Shown here: one piece after another, positions 48,311 through 60,745 of the stretch
Numbering within the stretch: the stretch's first letter is position 1
Layout: each line of letters starts with the position of its first letter
Origin: Crambe crambe
Lineage: Eukaryota; Porifera; Demospongiae; Poecilosclerida; Crambeidae
NCBI GenBank assembly: GCA_963924555.1
Contig: OZ004586.1
Location: 2,108,001-2,172,000, forward strand
Direction of reading: 5' to 3'
Length of the DNA: 64,000 nucleotides
Program-made: the position numbers and the translations under genes
Notes under the pieces: model-generated
Told to the model about the DNA's origin: nothing
The model's database searches: none
The model's input: the letters and a program-made list of their open reading frames with translations, nothing else

Positions 48311-48770
48311 ATTTTTGTTGTTTAGTTGTGTTTTATGTGGTTTATGGGGGCTATTAAAGACTTAAATTTCACTGATGTTTTTGTGTTTCGTGTACACACT
48401 TTAAAACAAGCTAATGGGCGAGATTTAATGAGTCATGAATACGATTAATGGATCAATGAATAGTGGAGCTGTTGTCATCTTATTCCCAGCAGAGTAGACA
48501 CTTCCTACTTTTATCTCATTTGATGTTGCTGGGCAAAAAGAATGACTCTTTAATAAGTGATTAGTGTACGACTATGTACATGCGCAGTCTATAGGTGCCG
48601 GTCGAAATGGCTAGGATATGTCCTGTTGGGACATAGTTAATAGAGAGGTGGTCTCACTAGAGGGTAGCCTGGCTGGAATACAGAAATATATATTCTAACT
48701 GCCTGGTATAATGTTGCATAGAGTCTATGTTCTGTTGTCTAATGATACATGCATTTGTTTCCTCTATAAT
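45115..48770. other. Gene-poor region
   Basis: It holds a MITE relative at 46470-46625, a satellite-like array at 47485-47720 and a (GTT)n run at 48274-48310. A minus-strand segment at about 46080-46235 has a good acceptor (TATCTTGCAG) and a protein-like frame (PVIPIREHSDELAYTCDHV) but no known domain or partner exon. Confidence 0.45.
47485..47720. repeat. Tandem array of a MITE-internal unit
   Basis: Eight or so copies of GTGTCCTGATCAGAGAGGTG with TCCTTATTTCA, period 31 bp, nearly identical. The same unit occurs singly or doubly inside the MITE at 13627-13802. Confidence 0.93.
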
Positions 48771-48772
48771 AG

Positions 48773-48864
48773 GTGGTGTTTGGAACGTGACTTGGAGCAG
48801 TTGAAGATGTCATTCTTCTGTGCTGGTTCCTCAAATGAAGTCAAAAGGAGAGTAAAATCATCCG
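48773..48864 (+). other. Exon-like segment
   Basis: It lies between CCTCTATAATAG and GTAAGAG splice consensus. The open frame contains an ATG and reads MSFFCAGSSNEVKRRVKSS before a phase 1 donor. It could be a first coding exon of a plus-strand gene; no following exon was identified. Confidence 0.3.
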
Positions 48865-49119
48865 GTAAGAGTCTTGTTGTGTTGTTGTTATGTTTGTATT
48901 GATCTAGCTAGCAAAAATCTTCACCTTTTAGGCAATATTCAGTTATGCAAGCATGCCAGTCAGTTATGACTTGGGGTTTTAAATGTATTGCTTCTTATTG
49001 TATGCACCTTCAATGTGCTAGTCGATCAGGATCATTACACACATCTGCATTCCTTTAGGATTAGAGTGTGCTATGTCTTCACATACCAGAACTAGACATT
49101 TCAATCTGTGACTGGCATG

Positions 49120-49310
49120 TGTTCAAAATCCTGTGAAATAACATGTTCCTGTACATTGAACACAAGGTTGTTAATGACATGTTCCTGTACATTGAACACA
49201 AGGTTGTTATAGCTAATGTTCATCATGTCCTTGTTAACATGTTCCTGTACATGTTAACATGTTCCTGTACATTGAACACAAGGTTGTTATAGCTAATATT
49301 CATCATGTCC
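49120..49310. repeat. ACATGTTCCTGTACATTGAAC repeats
   Basis: Four imperfect copies of ACATGTTCCTGTACATTG, most followed by AACACAAGGTTGTTA, with irregular spacing. Non-coding. Confidence 0.85.
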
Positions 49311-49873
49311 TTGTTTATGCTCAGGTTTTAGTTAATTTAGCTAGAGAGCCTCACGCAGCCTATAACTCTCTTATTTCCATTATTTCCATTATGTTCTTGT
49401 GCTGCCATGTCTAGCACCAGCCTATTAGCTATGCATGCTAATTAAGGTGCAACAAGTCCTTGTCTAGCACTCTCTCCCTTGGACAATCATGCAAGGTCTT
49501 CCTCTTAATACATTTGACAGTCTTCCTCTTAATCTAATCTGACCCAGGATCTTCCTCTTAATACATCACATGTCCTTGTGTACAAGAAGCTTAGAGACAC
49601 AACTGAAGCAATACTACAGAACTTGAGAGGAAAAATATCCTTTAAAGAGTGTTGTATGTGGTGTCCCAGGGTGCTCCCCCCACCACTCCTGTATAGACAT
49701 AGTACAGAACTTGAGAGGAAATGTCCTTTAACGAGGATTAAATTGGATGTCCCAGGGTGCCCCCCACACCACTCCATATAGACAAACACATCTGATAAGG
49801 CTAGAGGTTTTGTAGTAGACAAATAAAGTCAACTTGAAGTATCATTAGTATGTATTAGTATGTAATTAGGTAT

Positions 49874-49876
<3 letters not shown>

Positions 49877-49947
<71 letters not shown>

Positions 49948-50105
49948 TCCCCCATACTCCTTCCCCTTTCCTCATTGCTCCCCCTCCCTCTTGCCTCTTG
50001 CTCCCCCTCACCCTTTCTCCTGCTCCTCTCCTCTTGCTCCCCCCTCCCTCCCCTCTCCTCCCCTTGCTCCCCCTCCCTCCCCTCTCCTCCCCTTGTTCCC
50101 CTCCC
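49877..50105. repeat. (CT)n followed by CT-rich tract
   Basis: About 33 CT units, then some 160 bp of CTCCCCCTCCC-type sequence. Long frames on both strands here come from low complexity only. Confidence 0.93.
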
Positions 50106-51837
50106 CCAAATATCCAGGACTTGGCTCCTGGCCATTTCCTTGAGTATCTTGGAAAATATTATTGCACAAGGCATCACTCCAGTCCCTAATGTTATCATGT
50201 CTCGAGTCCTTTCCTTTTGACTTCTGGCACATTCAGCCAGCATAGTTTTGGGAATAATAGGTCCGAAGCATAATGCTGGCATAATAGGCTATCGAGAGTG
50301 AACTTCATGGTTGATCTTGAATGTATTTATCATGTGTGCTTAACTAGCTCGCCTAGCTGGATCAAACTTGTCTGCTGGTGAGATTGCAAATAGCTATTTA
50401 TGTAGTCTTTCAAAATACATATGACATCAGCCAAGAGCATAATTGAAGAATAATAGAAAAGAATAAAGACTTTATAAAGCTGGAATTAAACAATAGAATA
50501 ATAGGGAAGCATAATGTGCCAGCATTGGAGGCAGCACGGAGGAAGTCAAGAGGAAAGGGCTGACATGATAGCATAAACATCATCCACCACAAGTCTATTG
50601 ATATACAAAAAAATATCGTAGTCAGAATTTATGCTAGAACCTTTTGATATCACCAGGTGGGTCCCCTTTGATCATTGCAAACCATGTATGCACCAGTTAA
50701 ACCTGTTTAACTGCCCATGATGGCTGACTATGACTGCTCTGTCTGGCATGGCTGTACTATGTCATTGAGTAGTAACTAGAGCCAGCCAAAGCTGAGGTGG
50801 TCAAAGTAGACCAGATTAGACAGAGTTCACTAAGCAATGCTTATGATCAAAAGCAGACCAGTTGACTGTTCACTGAGCATGAGATTCTGGGTATGGCTTT
50901 GTGCAAAGTAGATTGGTAAACTCAGGTGATCAGTTGAGTTCACTGAGCATGAGCAAGGCAGATAAGATCCTAGATAACGTGGTGGCTTTGTGCCTGATAG
51001 GATCAAAGCCTCGTCATGAAAGGTTCTACTGGAACAGTGGATACATGTGTTTATTCACAGAAGATTCTCATGTTGGTCTTCAAAAAATAAAACCTCATTT
51101 AGCTCGTCTTTGGTGCCATTATTTATGTTGCAACACTTGTGCAAAATAAGTTCTGTCTGTCCATTTGGAATGGGAAGTATCGGAATTGGACTTCTTAATT
51201 AATGGAATGGGTTGGACTTGTTTTGGAGATCTGTAGTCTAAGCAAATGTTTAATCACTGTCATATTCTATTACCATGTTGATCTCCCATGATACACATGA
51301 GTACTTCAAGGGTGGCAAGTTTCTTCTTTGGTGAGAAGTGATTTCCTGCTCTATAACATTTGATAAGACTAGTGATAAGCCATTCTTATCCATGAGAAGA
51401 ATCTTGTGTGTGACTATCAACCACTCTGGGGTTAGCAAAGAGTCAGCTGTAAATTAATATGGCAGTCGTTGTTGATGTTGTTGTTGTTGTTGTTTTGGTG
51501 CTTCGTCATAGCAGATAATAGCCCTCCATTCCTTCATAGGCTCAAATTACTGAGACCCATTATAAATAGCTTCTTCAACAGAGACCACTTGTCTACATCT
51601 TGCTTCCAATTTAGCTGCTGGAGGTCCTATGTGTACATAGTGTGTGTGTGTGGCTGTTATTATAAAGTTATCAGTGTAGATGGAGCAGAACAGGGTGGTG
51701 GTATGATAAGATGCCTATCTATATTCAAAGCCCTGAGAGTGAGTGGTGTGCGTGTATAGTAGTTGTTACAGGGTTAAGTGGGAGTCGTTGCTACCCACTG
51801 GCAGTTTTAAGGGAAAAAATATTTAAGTAGGGATGGC

Positions 51838-51972
51838 TGTGTGCGGTTCAAAAAGTTCAGCAACAAGAGAGTGAACTTCACACCAATATTACCAAACTAC
51901 GAGCTAACTATTCCTACTTCACTCCCATGACAGGCCAAGATGAGATATAAAGGGAGTGAAGTAGTTCATAGC
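51838..51972 (-). mobile_element. Hairpin-bearing dispersed element, copy 2
   Basis: This is the reverse-oriented relative of 39473-39625. The core ATGACAGGCCAAGATGAG is the complement of the core of copy 1, and the flank GTTCAGCAACAAGAGAGTGA matches it in reverse. Confidence 0.78.
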
Positions 51973-52514
51973 TTGAAATTTTGGCTGACCTTGTTTAGCC
52001 ATTGGGTAAAGGGTAATAACTGGTAAAGGATCGCTTTAAAGTATTCTGGTAAAGGGTCGATTATTAAAATCCATAACATTAATAGTTTTCACTCTAAAAT
52101 ACCTTTACCATATTTATTCTAAACTAACAGCAGGTAATAGCTATGCACCTTTCAAGTAAAATTCTTTTTGTTTTACGTAATAACGTAATAATAATATTGA
52201 ATTCCTTCCTTTTTAAGCTGGACACTTCATGCATAATCATCAGTATTATCCTTTAATGATTGTTTATGATCAAATCACTGTATAATGACTTGTTAAAATG
52301 GTCTCTTGATCATTAACCTTCTTGGCTTGGTAGGAGCTGATGTTTGTGCATTAGAATTAACCTATTTGATTTTCCTCCATAGCAACCATTGGCATTACTG
52401 TACCTAGCTAGCATGTGTGCATATGTGAAGCTAATCTGCATAACTTGAAGATTACAGTTAAGTTATGAGTGGAGGATGCTGTGCCAAACTCTTTCAGATA
52501 AACAACTGTTTATT

Positions 52515-52735
52515 TCTTAGGACAGTTACCCTCTGATCAGGACATGTACATAATGCCCCTCCAATTAATCAGGACAGGTATAATAATGTGCATCTCTAAT
52601 CGGGACATGTATCCTTCTACATGTCCCTCTGATCAGGACACATCTAATTTAGGACATGTACCCCTCTGATTAGGACTCGGATTCCCCTATCAGGACACAT
52701 ACATGCCCCCCCAATTAGAGCCTAATGAATGAATA
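52515..52735. repeat. Degenerate array of CTGATCAGGACATGTAC units
   Basis: Irregular repeats of a TCTGATCAGGACA unit lie here. It is another, older expansion of the MITE-internal sequence. Confidence 0.7.
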
Positions 52736-53042
52736 GATAGTGATTGAGCACTACAAAAGAACTCTGAAGCAGTGCCAAGCCTTTTGCAGATTATCGAGAG
52801 AAATAGAAGCTGAAAGCTACCACCTCCACCTTGGTTAGTCTAGTTGGCAAATACTTCATCCAGCCAGTTAGAAACATTGAAAATAAAGTAGAGAGAGATA
52901 CATTATGATATCATGCACCAGCTGTCTACATGTGGACTGACTCCCAATTACATGGACTTTTCAAGATCTATCATAAGGTCACTTTTATGGTATAAGTCAC
53001 ATTAGCCTGCTTGGCATAATATTATATATACATAGCTATACA

Positions 53043-53155
53043 CACAGTGAAACCTCCGAATAATGGACCCAGCCTTTGTAGAGAGGTTGCCTTCTTTTGG
53101 AGGTTATTTATTTATTCTACATACGATGATACTTTAGAGATTTGTCCTCTTTCAG
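53043..53155 (+). mobile_element. MITE fragment
   Basis: ACACAGTGAAACCTCCGAAT followed by GTAGAGAGGTTGCCTTCTTT and a TTAGAGATTTGTCC block, the same family as the copies in NPEPPS and MCEE introns. Confidence 0.72.
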
Positions 53156-54499
53156 AATATTCTTTATGGCAGGAATCTCAATGATCATGTCAAGGACGCA
53201 CTTTAATTTGCGTCCCAAGATCAAACACCACCTCTGTAGCTGTATCAGGGCTCTCCCCCAAAGGGTGTTAGAGAGATGCAACACCACTCTGATGGGGGCC
53301 TGTTTTTCTTTCATGTGGTTAAAACAATGTATTTTAATAGCCACAAGAATATCAAAATCCTTTAATGTGGTATTCAAGCACCTCTCTGATCAGTTTCACT
53401 GGGGAGGACCCTGGCGTATGCTTTTCTAATTTACCTTCATGGAGAAGATATAATCTCATGAATGCCTTTAATAGTCCTTGCAACGAATATAACTGGCACT
53501 TTGGTGCCAAGGCAAAAAATCGACACCAGTCATAGCTCTGCAAATGAATACTTGTGTGCTTTTCATGCAGTGCATATTTGCACTAGTCCTTTAGTTACGT
53601 AACTTATGCCCTATCTTCCTTTATCCCAATCTTTGTGTGAACTCCGATCTCTTTCCTGGTGGAAGTTCACATGCAGAAAACTCACAATGTTTATGCCAGA
53701 TACATAATATCGAGATGATGCTTCTTTGATCATGTCTGTGTTTAATCTTTTCCTGCATGTATGTTGAAACTGACACCTATCTATTTATATCCCATTCTCT
53801 TGCTAAAATGAAGGCTTGTTGTATTGCGTGCCTTTTCCTTCTAGAAATGTTTATAGAGAACCGTTGGTTATGCTTCTTGCTGAAACATGAAAACACAAGT
53901 AGTGTAGACATTACAAGCCTTTTCCTTTAATTCAGCAAGTTAGATTCCTGGGGTGTTTCCAGGAAGAAAAAAATGTTGTGCAATTTTCTATCCCTATAAG
54001 TGCATTAGAATGGAGGCTTTTAATGTTCTTGTCTGAACTATTACAAAGCAAGAATTCCTGTGTGATGTCTACAGATCATGATGTTGTTTGTTTTTTGTTT
54101 TTTTGCGAATCTCCCTCTCTGTACGTAAAGTACATATTCAGAGATACATATTAATAGCTTCTTGCTAGAATGGAGGTCTTAATGAAGGCTTTTAACTTTG
54201 TCTCTTGTCTGAACCATGCTTGTCATCACAAAGCAAGAATTTCTGTGCAGTGTCTACAGATATGGTTTTTTTTTTGCTGTTATCTGGTGTTGGGCACATA
54301 CCTATGATGATATTGACGGCTGCCTAAGTCGTGTGTGCATTGTTACCTAAAGATAAACATTGTTGTGTTTATGAGATTATGTTCAATCTTTCCCCAAAAG
54401 TGTGTGACATTAGTTGAAAAAGGTAACATACTTCCATTGATTAGCGATTTTCATGTGTTGATGGTAGTGGAATGCTAATTACCATGGATACCCTCAAAA

Positions 54500-55067
54500 T
54501 ACCGTAAATCTGGAAATTTTCGCGTAAAATATCTTCGCGTTTTATTTTTTCGATGCGTTTATTATTCGTTTTTTGAATCACCCGCGAATTATTTTCAACA
54601 ATGAAAATTTCGCTACTAAATCCAGCTGGAGAAAAATGGCGGTAAGTGCTAGCGCAGAGTTCCAGATCACTTGCTGTGTTCGTGGCTACCATGTGTACCG
54701 TGACATGTGGGATGCCAGTCTAGGTGAAACGCTAGAGTGTGAGGGAGCCAACGAATGAAAAGGACAGGTAGACGGTGGCAGTGAAGAAATCAGGTACGAT
54801 TGTAGGACGTGATCGAAAGACTATCTCGAACTAACTAACTCTGCCTCTACTTCACAATTCGCTCGAGCAATAGCCCGAGAAGGAACAGAAGACCTTCAAA
54901 TACTTGGAGAGCTAGAGACTAGTACGCTATGCAATGTGCTTCCTACCGTATATATTTTCAATATTTTAATAATCCGTTGTAGAAAATATTTCACGTGTTT
55001 AATTTTCGTTGTTTGAGCCAACCGCGAATTATTTTTAACAGCGAAAATTTCCAGATTTACGGTAGCT
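54500..55067 (+). mobile_element. DNA transposon remnant carrying a decayed HIRAN-like coding segment
   Basis: The ends are perfect 24-bp inverted repeats (TACCGTAAATCTGGAAATTT and onward at 54500; its complement ends at 55065) extended by about 90 bp of weaker inverted similarity rich in TTTTCGCG. Inside, the frame at 54636-54758 reads AEFQITCCVRGYHVYRDMWD followed by a GETLEC motif, the pattern of HIRAN-like segments found in animal transposon-linked genes, then a stop. Another frame continues with VKKSGTIVGRD. It is clearly broken. TA flanks suggest a TA target site. Confidence 0.68.
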
Positions 55068-55439
55068 GACTCTGCTGTTATCATAACACTACTTGAAGGA
55101 GAAAGCACATCCCGTCCAAATTAAGCTGGTAAATCAAGAAGCCTTTTTTTCCCGGCTGACTCCGTTGCTAGGGTGTAACTTTTATCCCTAGCCTCGCCTC
55201 ATTTTAAAACCCATCATAAGGTTTTTTAGTTATAAATTGAACGTGCCAAGTACCGACTCATTCGTGACTTGGCAAGAGCTAGGAGAAGTTTTGAGAAAGA
55301 GAGAAAAAATAGTAATGTTTTCCCATTCGCCATTTGCAGCTGTTCATGCAAGGTAGTCAGCTATTGAATCAAAAACATAGTCTCTAAGCAACCTAGAATT
55401 TAGCTCTCCAAAAGTAGCAGTTTGTTGAGGGGAAGAAAC

Positions 55440-55482
55440 ATGTCCTATGTCAAACATGTGCCAGAAATTTGGAATGCATTTG
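55440..55482 (+). other. Candidate first coding exon
   Basis: ATGTCCTATGTCAAACATGT begins a 43-nt open segment (MSYVKHVPEIWNAFG) ending at a consensus GTGAGT donor in phase 1. It joins in frame to the open segment at 56377. No domain is recognised. Confidence 0.33.
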
Positions 55483-55680
55483 GAGGTGAGTTAAATGAAA
55501 ATTTTATTACAGATATCGTCGTGACAGAAATGTGTATAATATTTTGAGTTCCTTGTCAACATGAGAAAACTAGAGCTAGCTAGCTAGAACATGCAGAATT
55601 CTTAGTTACTAAGATGTTTTCGATTTACTATGCAAGGTTTAGGACTCTGCTTTGTCTGTGTTTGTGTGTGTGTGCAAGAA

Positions 55681-55689
55681 AGAGAGAGA

Positions 55690-55742
<53 letters not shown>
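55681..55742. repeat. (GA)n microsatellite
   Basis: AGAGAGAA variants followed by about 25 pure GA units, in what would be the intron between the two candidate exons. Confidence 0.94.
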
Positions 55743-55745
<3 letters not shown>

Positions 55746-56376
55746 ATTGGGCAAGGTATTGCATTTTCAATTTCTATTATATTATACAAGATATCAATGT
55801 CATACAACGTTATTACAACTCGGTAATCATACCTAGGATCATGTGATCCATATAGTTTACACTATGGATAGTGCTCTGCAGACTAGGCTTGCTAACGAGC
55901 GTGTTTTTCCTATAAATGGTACATTATGCCACTACAGGAAACACTAATGAACACCGTGTCTTTGGCATTGAGTAGTATATATTCAAACGCTATCCAGAAA
56001 GTTCATCAGAAGAGGCTTGATTGTTATAGATACCTGTGGTAGGTCTGAAAATACTGTGGCAGATGCGTAGTGTGGGAGTGTTAAAAGTGACCATGTGTCT
56101 CAGCTGAAGCAGCCATATATGTACTGCAGTTCCTGATCTGGTTTTTGAGTAAGAGTATACTACTTGGTTCAAGTTTCTAACTGGTTTTTAGCCAGTTATC
56201 TGTTATCTGCCCACAAAGTTCCTGTTATTTTGTTGGTTGTTTATAGTACCAAGCACTACTGACTGAAGCTCATTAGCAAGTGACTGCGTGCTAAAGTGCA
56301 GAGTATAAAAGTATTCAAGTCAGTGACTGTGAGGAAGCTACACTATTGCTGGCTTGCATTTTTTTGCCATAAATAG

Positions 56377-56601
56377 CTCACTTCTTGGCTCAGTTGTCAG
56401 TCAGGCTGGAAGTTTTGGTTGCTAATTTGCATATGGAAAGTGTAGACCAAGACTTGATATCAAAAGTTACCTTACTTATTCAAGGGGAAGTGGAATACAT
56501 ATCAGGATCCAGTATTGCACAATTCTGTGCTTGCAAACTTAGGAACGAGAACAAAGTGCCAGTCGAAAAGGTGGCCTTGGATATCGAAGGAGTGTTTTGG
56601 T
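56377..56601 (+). other. Candidate second coding exon
   Basis: After the acceptor CATAAATAG the frame stays open for about 74 codons (AQLSVRLEVLVANLHMESVD, later a GEVEYISG motif) and ends near TTTTGGTAAAT, which could be a donor or simply a stop. The first two bases complete the phase 1 codon of the segment at 55440. Composition is that of a folded helical protein; the family is unknown to me. Confidence 0.33.
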
Positions 56602-56699
56602 AAATAGCTATTAACTGTTGGCCTGATTTGGCATCACTAACAGCTTGTGAGCTAAGATATTTTTATCGCAAGTCTGGATCACAAGAAGTGTGAAGAAAT

Positions 56700-59640
56700 C
56701 ATTTAAAGGCACAAGTTTGGCACTATTATCTGCTTCACCTTCTTCATAGTCAAAACCGAGTTTCTCTACTGCTGGCCTACCCAGAGAGAAAGAAAGAAAT
56801 GTCTTTTCTCAAGTCTAGAAAGATCAGAGGTGAAATTTAAGTAGTAAACTATTTTTAGCCTAAATGGACTGAGCATCAAATGTTTTTTAGCCTTAATGGA
56901 TCAGTGATGATACTATGGCTATTGTCAATCCAGAGGGGCTATGGGTTCTAAAATTCAATAAGTTCTCTCCCAAAGTTGATGGCAGTCCAGAGTTAGATTG
57001 AGGATCTTGGGGCTATGGGTTCAAGAATTCACTCCCAAAGTTGATGCATGGCTGCATGTCAGTCCAGAGTTATGATGAATAGATCTGGGGCTATGAGTTC
57101 AAGAATTCTCTGCCAAAGTTATGGCTCCATTGTCAGTTATGACTATGGCTGAGAAGAGCGACTATAGTCATTTCAGTCTTCGAGTATTGTGTTTCACTAG
57201 GGTGGTGGTACTGTGGCTAGGTTCGAAATTCACCCCCATTCAGTGCATTATTTCTTAACTATCAGGTGATGGGGGAGAGAGAGTCTTGTCTGCCCCCCAG
57301 AAAACTCCTCTTCAAGTTAGATTGCTTGTATGTAGGTCAGATGGTTTGTGTGTACCGTGTTGAGTTGGATATGCTTCATGGTGACAGAGTAGAGCAACTA
57401 GGCATAACTATTAAAGGTGGAAGGATCATCAGTAAGAATTAACCCCTTTCATGCTAGTATGGTCCACAGCTTAACCCCTTTCATGCTTGTATGATCCACG
57501 GCTTAAATCCCATGATCACAGCTTAATAATTCATGGCTTAACCCCTTTCATGCTTGTATGATCCACGACTTTTAACCCCTTCATGCTTGTATAGTTCACA
57601 GTTGATGCTTATGTAGTCCATGGCTAAATAAACTTACTTTCACGCTCCATTATCGCACTATAATAATATAGTAGAGCTAATCTTATAAACTTGCTGGTGT
57701 TTTAAAACTTAACCACAATAATACCTAGTACACTTGTTTCTAAATTGAATTACTGAGCCAGTTTGGAGCCTAATATTGAGTAATGGCAGTGTAATATCCT
57801 CCAAGGGCAGTTTTGAAATTCTAGCTATATTAATATTTTCTAAATCAAATTAGCCAGTTTTGGAGCTTAATATTGAGTAATAAGGCAGCGATATCTTAAG
57901 TAAATTGTCCTTGAAGGCTTTCTGACATGAAAGTCGGAGGGGATGCAGGTGGTGAGTGGATTGGCATCTTTATTGCATTCCCTTTTTTAGACTTCTCTAT
58001 GAATCAAACTGGTACAGGTGTTAAAGATCTTAGAATCCTTTTAGAAACTCTTTTATGGAAAACTGGTAGCAGCTACAATAACTGGTAACCTGCTACAACC
58101 AGGTGGTGTTGAGACAATGTTTCTTGCTTTTTGAACAATACTCATGTTGGTATCATCCAGCCCCCTAGGCCCTGTTGTGGTACATGTACTGTGCCCCACA
58201 AGCCTCATGTGACAGTGCAGGTGTTGCTAGCCTTGTCCGGTTCTCTGTTTTTGATGAATGGATATTTAAACCCAAGTAAGAATTCTGTCCCTAGGGATTG
58301 GCCATTTTGGTTCATTACAAGTTGAACTGTTTCTCTGTTTTAGATGAACACATACAGCTGTACAATACTACAGACTGGACCCTAGTAAGAATTCTGTCCC
58401 TATAAGAATTGGCCATTTGGTTCATTACAAGTTGAACTGTTTCTCTGAATATGTCCACCCTGTAAAGTTTGTCAAGCTGAAGCAATTGTAATGTAGTGCA
58501 AATGCTTTTATGTGCCCCCTAAGAATTTGTACCAATCTGTTTAAGTAAGTTGTCTTGTTCTCAGCTGTAATTATCATGCTGTTGTTGATTGAAAGCTTTT
58601 GGTGTGTGACCTTCTATATCATACAAGTTGAATATTGCTTCAATTTGCCCACCACTAAATAGAAGTTTATTTAGTCGTGAATCTGAAACTTAGAGACTTG
58701 ACCAATACTAACTCTACAGTACCACGATGAACTGAGATAGCTAACCTACAGATCAAGTTTAATAATTTTGAGCCTTCTTTCACCACTAAAGTTTATCTAG
58801 TTCCGGATCAGATAAACTGAAACTTGAGAGATTTGACCAATACTAACTCCAGTGCCATGAAATTGTACAACTGTGAGATGAGCCTGCGTTTCAAGTTAAT
58901 AATTCTGCAGATCGAGCTTCAATCTTGAGCCCTACTTGTTTCCTTCCTATTTCTATGTTTATTCTCTACTTGCAACACTTCATATTATCCTTGATTGGAA
59001 ATCATCTTTCCAAGATCCAGAATGGTTTCACAATCAATATTGAAGTAAAAGAACATCTTTTCTTACTTTCTATTGTGAAAAGGTCAATAAGGTCAACTCA
59101 AACGTGGTTTATTTTTTCCCCTGAATTATGTTGATGTATTATGAGTGTTTGGCTGTGTCTACCATTCCATGAGCCAAAGTACACAAATGTCTGAGAAAAA
59201 TGACCTCAGTCTTTTGTCTTCAGGGAGAAGCCTATGCCCTAGCTGCCAATATCTGGATAATTTAAAATGGGCCTCAGTCTTTGTCTTCAGGGGAAAAGTC
59301 TACCCCTAAGCCCTAGCCCTAGCTGCCAATGTCTGGGCAATTTGTTTTAAGGGAGAAGTCTACCTACCCCTATGCCCTAGCTGCCAATGTCTGGATAATT
59401 TAAAATGGCCTCAGTCTTTATCTTCAGGGAAAAGTCTACCCCTAAGCCCTCTAGCTGCCAATGTCTGGGAAATTTAAAGTCTACCCTAAACCTCAATGTC
59501 TGGGAAGTTTAAAATGGCTATAGTCTTTGTCCTCAGGGAAGTTCAATGGTATTATGTATGTCTTCATGGAGTATCTAAAGATGATCTTCTTATTTCTCCC
59601 CTTCTAGTCCTCTCCCCTTCCTAGCTCTCTTTCCTTCCTA
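56700..59640. other. Region of short local duplications
   Basis: Several imperfect tandem copies occur: GGGGCTATGGGTTCAAGAATT (56935-57110), AACCCCTTTCATGCTTGTAT (57440-57600), TTGGCCATTTGGTTCATTAC (58290-58440), AATACTAACTCCAGTGCC (58680-58880) and CTAGCTGCCAATGTCTGG (59230-59500). I see no supported gene. Confidence 0.7.
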
Positions 59641-59659
59641 GCTCTCTCCTCCCTTTCCT

Positions 59660-59660
<1 letters not shown>

Positions 59661-59718
<58 letters not shown>
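59661..59718. repeat. (CT)n microsatellite
   Basis: About 28 CT units preceded by CTAGCTCTCT repeats. Confidence 0.94.
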
Positions 59719-59721
<3 letters not shown>

Positions 59722-59794
59722 CCCACCCTCTGGACCTGGATCATGACATGTTAGATGCACATACGTATTCTATCTTTGCCATAACTGGAAAGCT

Positions 59795-60138
59795 GCTTGA
59801 AAGCTGCTTAAAACCCTGACATGTTCTTGCTACCTAAAACCCTGACATGTTCTTGCTACCTAAAACCCTGACATGTTCTTGCTACCTAAAACCCTGACAT
59901 GTTCTTGCTACCTAAAACCCTGACATGTTCTTGCTACCTAAAACCCTGACATGTTCTTGCTACCTAAAACCCTGACATGTTCTTGCTACCTAAAACCCTG
60001 ACATGTTCTTGCTACCTAAAACCCTGACATGTTCTTGCTACCTAAAACCCTGACATGTTCTTGCTACCTAAAACCCTGACATGTTCTTGCTACCTAAAAC
60101 CCTGACATGTTCTTGCTACCTAAAACCCTGACATGTAA
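59795..60138. repeat. 26-bp minisatellite
   Basis: About thirteen nearly identical copies of CCTAAAACCCTGACATGTTC plus TTGCTA. Internal identity is very high, so the array is recent or actively homogenised. Confidence 0.96.
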
Positions 60139-60509
60139 AATTACATTTGAGTGAGGGGAAGCATTTGTAGAGCACAGACAGTCAATGACAGGTTATAATG
60201 AGGTGCCTGTACCACTAATATAATAATATGACATCAAAACATTCTGATATCGTTTAGCAACCACATCAAACAAGTCTTATAAATGGAGTGATGTTGAACC
60301 TTGATTCCAAGAACCGTTGTCCAGTCACAGGCATGCTATCAGTGTGTTCTCAATCAACTCGTGTGCTTCTCCAGTGGTTTTCATCGAAATGAGCACTTGT
60401 ACAGTCATTTCAAACGTACATAGTTCCGTTTGCCATATTTGGAATGTGAAGTTTGTGGGGATTGAATCTCTATGCGGTAGAACTGCAAATTGTGGGAACC
60501 GGGAAATAT

Positions 60510-60745
60510 GTAGTGTCCTGATTATTAGAGATATGTAGTGTCCTGATTTTATGTCCTGATTAGAGATAGTGTCCTGATTATTAGAGATATGTAGTGTCCT
60601 GATTAGAGATAATGTCCTGATTATTAGAGATATGTAGTGTCCTGATTAGAGATAATGTCCTGATTAGAGATAGTGTCCTGATTATTGGATATGTAGTGTC
60701 CTGATTATTAGAGATGTGCAGTGTCCTGATTAGTGTCCTGATTTT
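60510..60745. repeat. Array of GTGTCCTGATTATTAGAGAT units
   Basis: About eleven copies of a 20-30 bp unit related to the array at 47485-47720 and to the interior of the MITE at 13627. Confidence 0.92.

Noticed and set aside
49829-50282. Arg/Glu/Gly-rich frames on the minus strand
   Set aside because: They come entirely from the (CT)n tract and neighbouring CT-rich low-complexity sequence.
59795-60138. Telomeric repeat
   Set aside because: The unit is 26 bp with non-telomeric sequence and lies between ordinary sequence.
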